From B1Sed10-231 sp046483385 (GTDB taxonomy: Bacteria; Planctomycetota; Brocadiia; SM23-32): a DNA stretch of 43,212 bases. The translations under genes and the position numbers were made by a program. The notes beneath the pieces were generated by a model. That model made no database searches. It was given only the letters and a program-made list of their open reading frames with translations, and was not told the DNA's origin. The stretch is from positions 1 through 43,212 of the forward strand of contig JAWODG010000103.1 of assembly GCA_046483385.1 (NCBI GenBank). The letters run 5' to 3'. Shown here one piece after another: positions 42,594 to 43,212 of the stretch (positions are counted from its first letter, which is position 1; the number at the start of each line of letters is the position of its first letter).

Positions 42594-43212
42594 ATGTCCG
42601 TTCTGCAGCGCTATGAAGGCAATCCGGTCCTGGAGCCCGACCCGACGGGCTGGGACTCGGTGAGTGTGTTCAATCCGGGCGCCGTCCTGCACGAGGGGCG
42701 GGTGTGGATGCTCTACCGGGCCGTCAGCGACCTGGGAGAGTACGTGTCCCGGTTCGGCCTGGCGGTCAGCGACGACGGATACGGCTTCGAGCGCGTAGGC
42801 GAAGGGGCTGTCTTCGAGCCGCAGAGGGCCTACGAGGTGGGCGGCGTGGAGGACGCCCGCATCACGCGGGACGGCGACGAGTTTCTCATCTCCTACGCGG
42901 CCGTATCCAGGGTGCCGGGGCCGGTTTACGCCGAGATGGACTTCTTCCGCAGGACCAGAGAGGACCCGTTTGCCGCGCGGCCAGGAATCCCTCCGCTGGG
43001 GGCGAGTTACACGGGCCTGCTGCGCTCCGCGGACCTGCGCAGCTTCACCGAGGAAGGGCTGTTGACCCCGCAGGGGCTGGACGACCGGGACGGGGTGTTG
43101 TTCCCGGAGACGATCGGCGGGCGATACGTGATGATGCACCGTCCCTCCGCGTGGGTGGGGCCGCAGTACGGCACCGACGGTCCGTCCATATGGCTGGCCT
43201 TCTCGCCGGACC
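42594..43212 (+). CDS. Glycoside hydrolase family 130-like phosphorylase, N-terminal part (partial)
   Basis: The first 206 residues are present; the gene runs off the window. The start MSVLQRYEGNPVLEP and FNPGAVLHEG, MLYRA, GVEDARIT (VED at 85-87, near the family's catalytic Asp), DGVLFPETIGGRYVMMHRPS and IWLAFSPD follow the five-bladed beta-propeller pattern of GH130. These enzymes are beta-mannoside phosphorylases or hydrolases. It is divergent from the Gfo/Idh and TIM-barrel genes, so the three may serve uptake and breakdown of a mannose-type oligosaccharide; this is inference. GGAG precedes the ATG. Confidence 0.82.
   Translation, partial: MSVLQRYEGNPVLEPDPTGWDSVSVFNPGAVLHEGRVWMLYRAVSDLGEYVSRFGLAVSDDGYGFERVGEGAVFEPQRAYEVGGVEDARITRDGDEFLISYAAVSRVPGPVYAEMDFFRRTREDPFAARPGIPPLGASYTGLLRSADLRSFTEEGLLTPQGLDDRDGVLFPETIGGRYVMMHRPSAWVGPQYGTDGPSIWLAFSPD

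Overview
The window comes from a GC-rich, Gram-negative-type bacterium. It has a secretin, lipoproteins and exported proteins, clear Shine-Dalgarno sites and sigma70-type promoters. The pilin-like proteins (AFTLIE start, H-x9-D motif), the secretin cluster layout, and the mix of sulfatase-like enzyme, Gfo/Idh dehydrogenases and a GH130-type phosphorylase all suggest the PVC superphylum (Planctomycetota, Lentisphaerota or Verrucomicrobiota) or a related candidate phylum. That is inference from gene content; no rRNA gene is present to place it.

Bases 1-10.5 kb: the 3' end of alaS overlaps, by ATGA, a type IV pilus-like membrane gene cluster. It encodes a PilM-PilN fusion that lacks the N-terminal half of PilM, a PilO-like protein, a membrane protein with beta-rich repeats, a large coiled-coil/TPR lipoprotein, a secretin with its own promoter, and a small exported protein. 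A strong terminator closes the block. No motor ATPase, platform protein or prepilin peptidase is in the window. Bases 10.5-20.4 kb hold housekeeping and metabolic genes: a membrane spermidine-synthase-like protein, SppA, RF1 (prfA), L31 (rpmE), a Fur-family regulator divergent from rpmE, CstA, and a sulfatase-superfamily enzyme with Thr where the formylglycine Cys/Ser should be.

Bases 20.4-33.2 kb: tandem HtrA genes, one with an intact catalytic triad and one with all three triad residues replaced. They diverge from an M42 aminopeptidase and a P-loop kinase. Then come a Gfo/Idh oxidoreductase and a small membrane protein, a minus-strand set (UxaC-like amidohydrolase, thymidylate kinase, a thioredoxin-fold lipoprotein without its CxxC), and gpsA - ACT-domain protein - DUF711/UPF0210.

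Bases 33.2-40.1 kb: three paralogous pilin-like genes, each with the same leader. The leader has a TTGACA-17-TAnnAT promoter, a free-standing AAAGGAGGTGAG element about 50-55 nt after the -10 box, and an almost identical start region. They are separated by non-coding islands rich in palindromic and dispersed repeats. This is the most unusual regulatory pattern in the window, and these pilins are plausible clients of the secretin/pilus cluster at the left end. Bases 40.1-43.2 kb hold a carbohydrate block: a sugar isomerase/epimerase TIM barrel, a second Gfo/Idh oxidoreductase, and the start of a divergent GH130-like gene that runs off the window.
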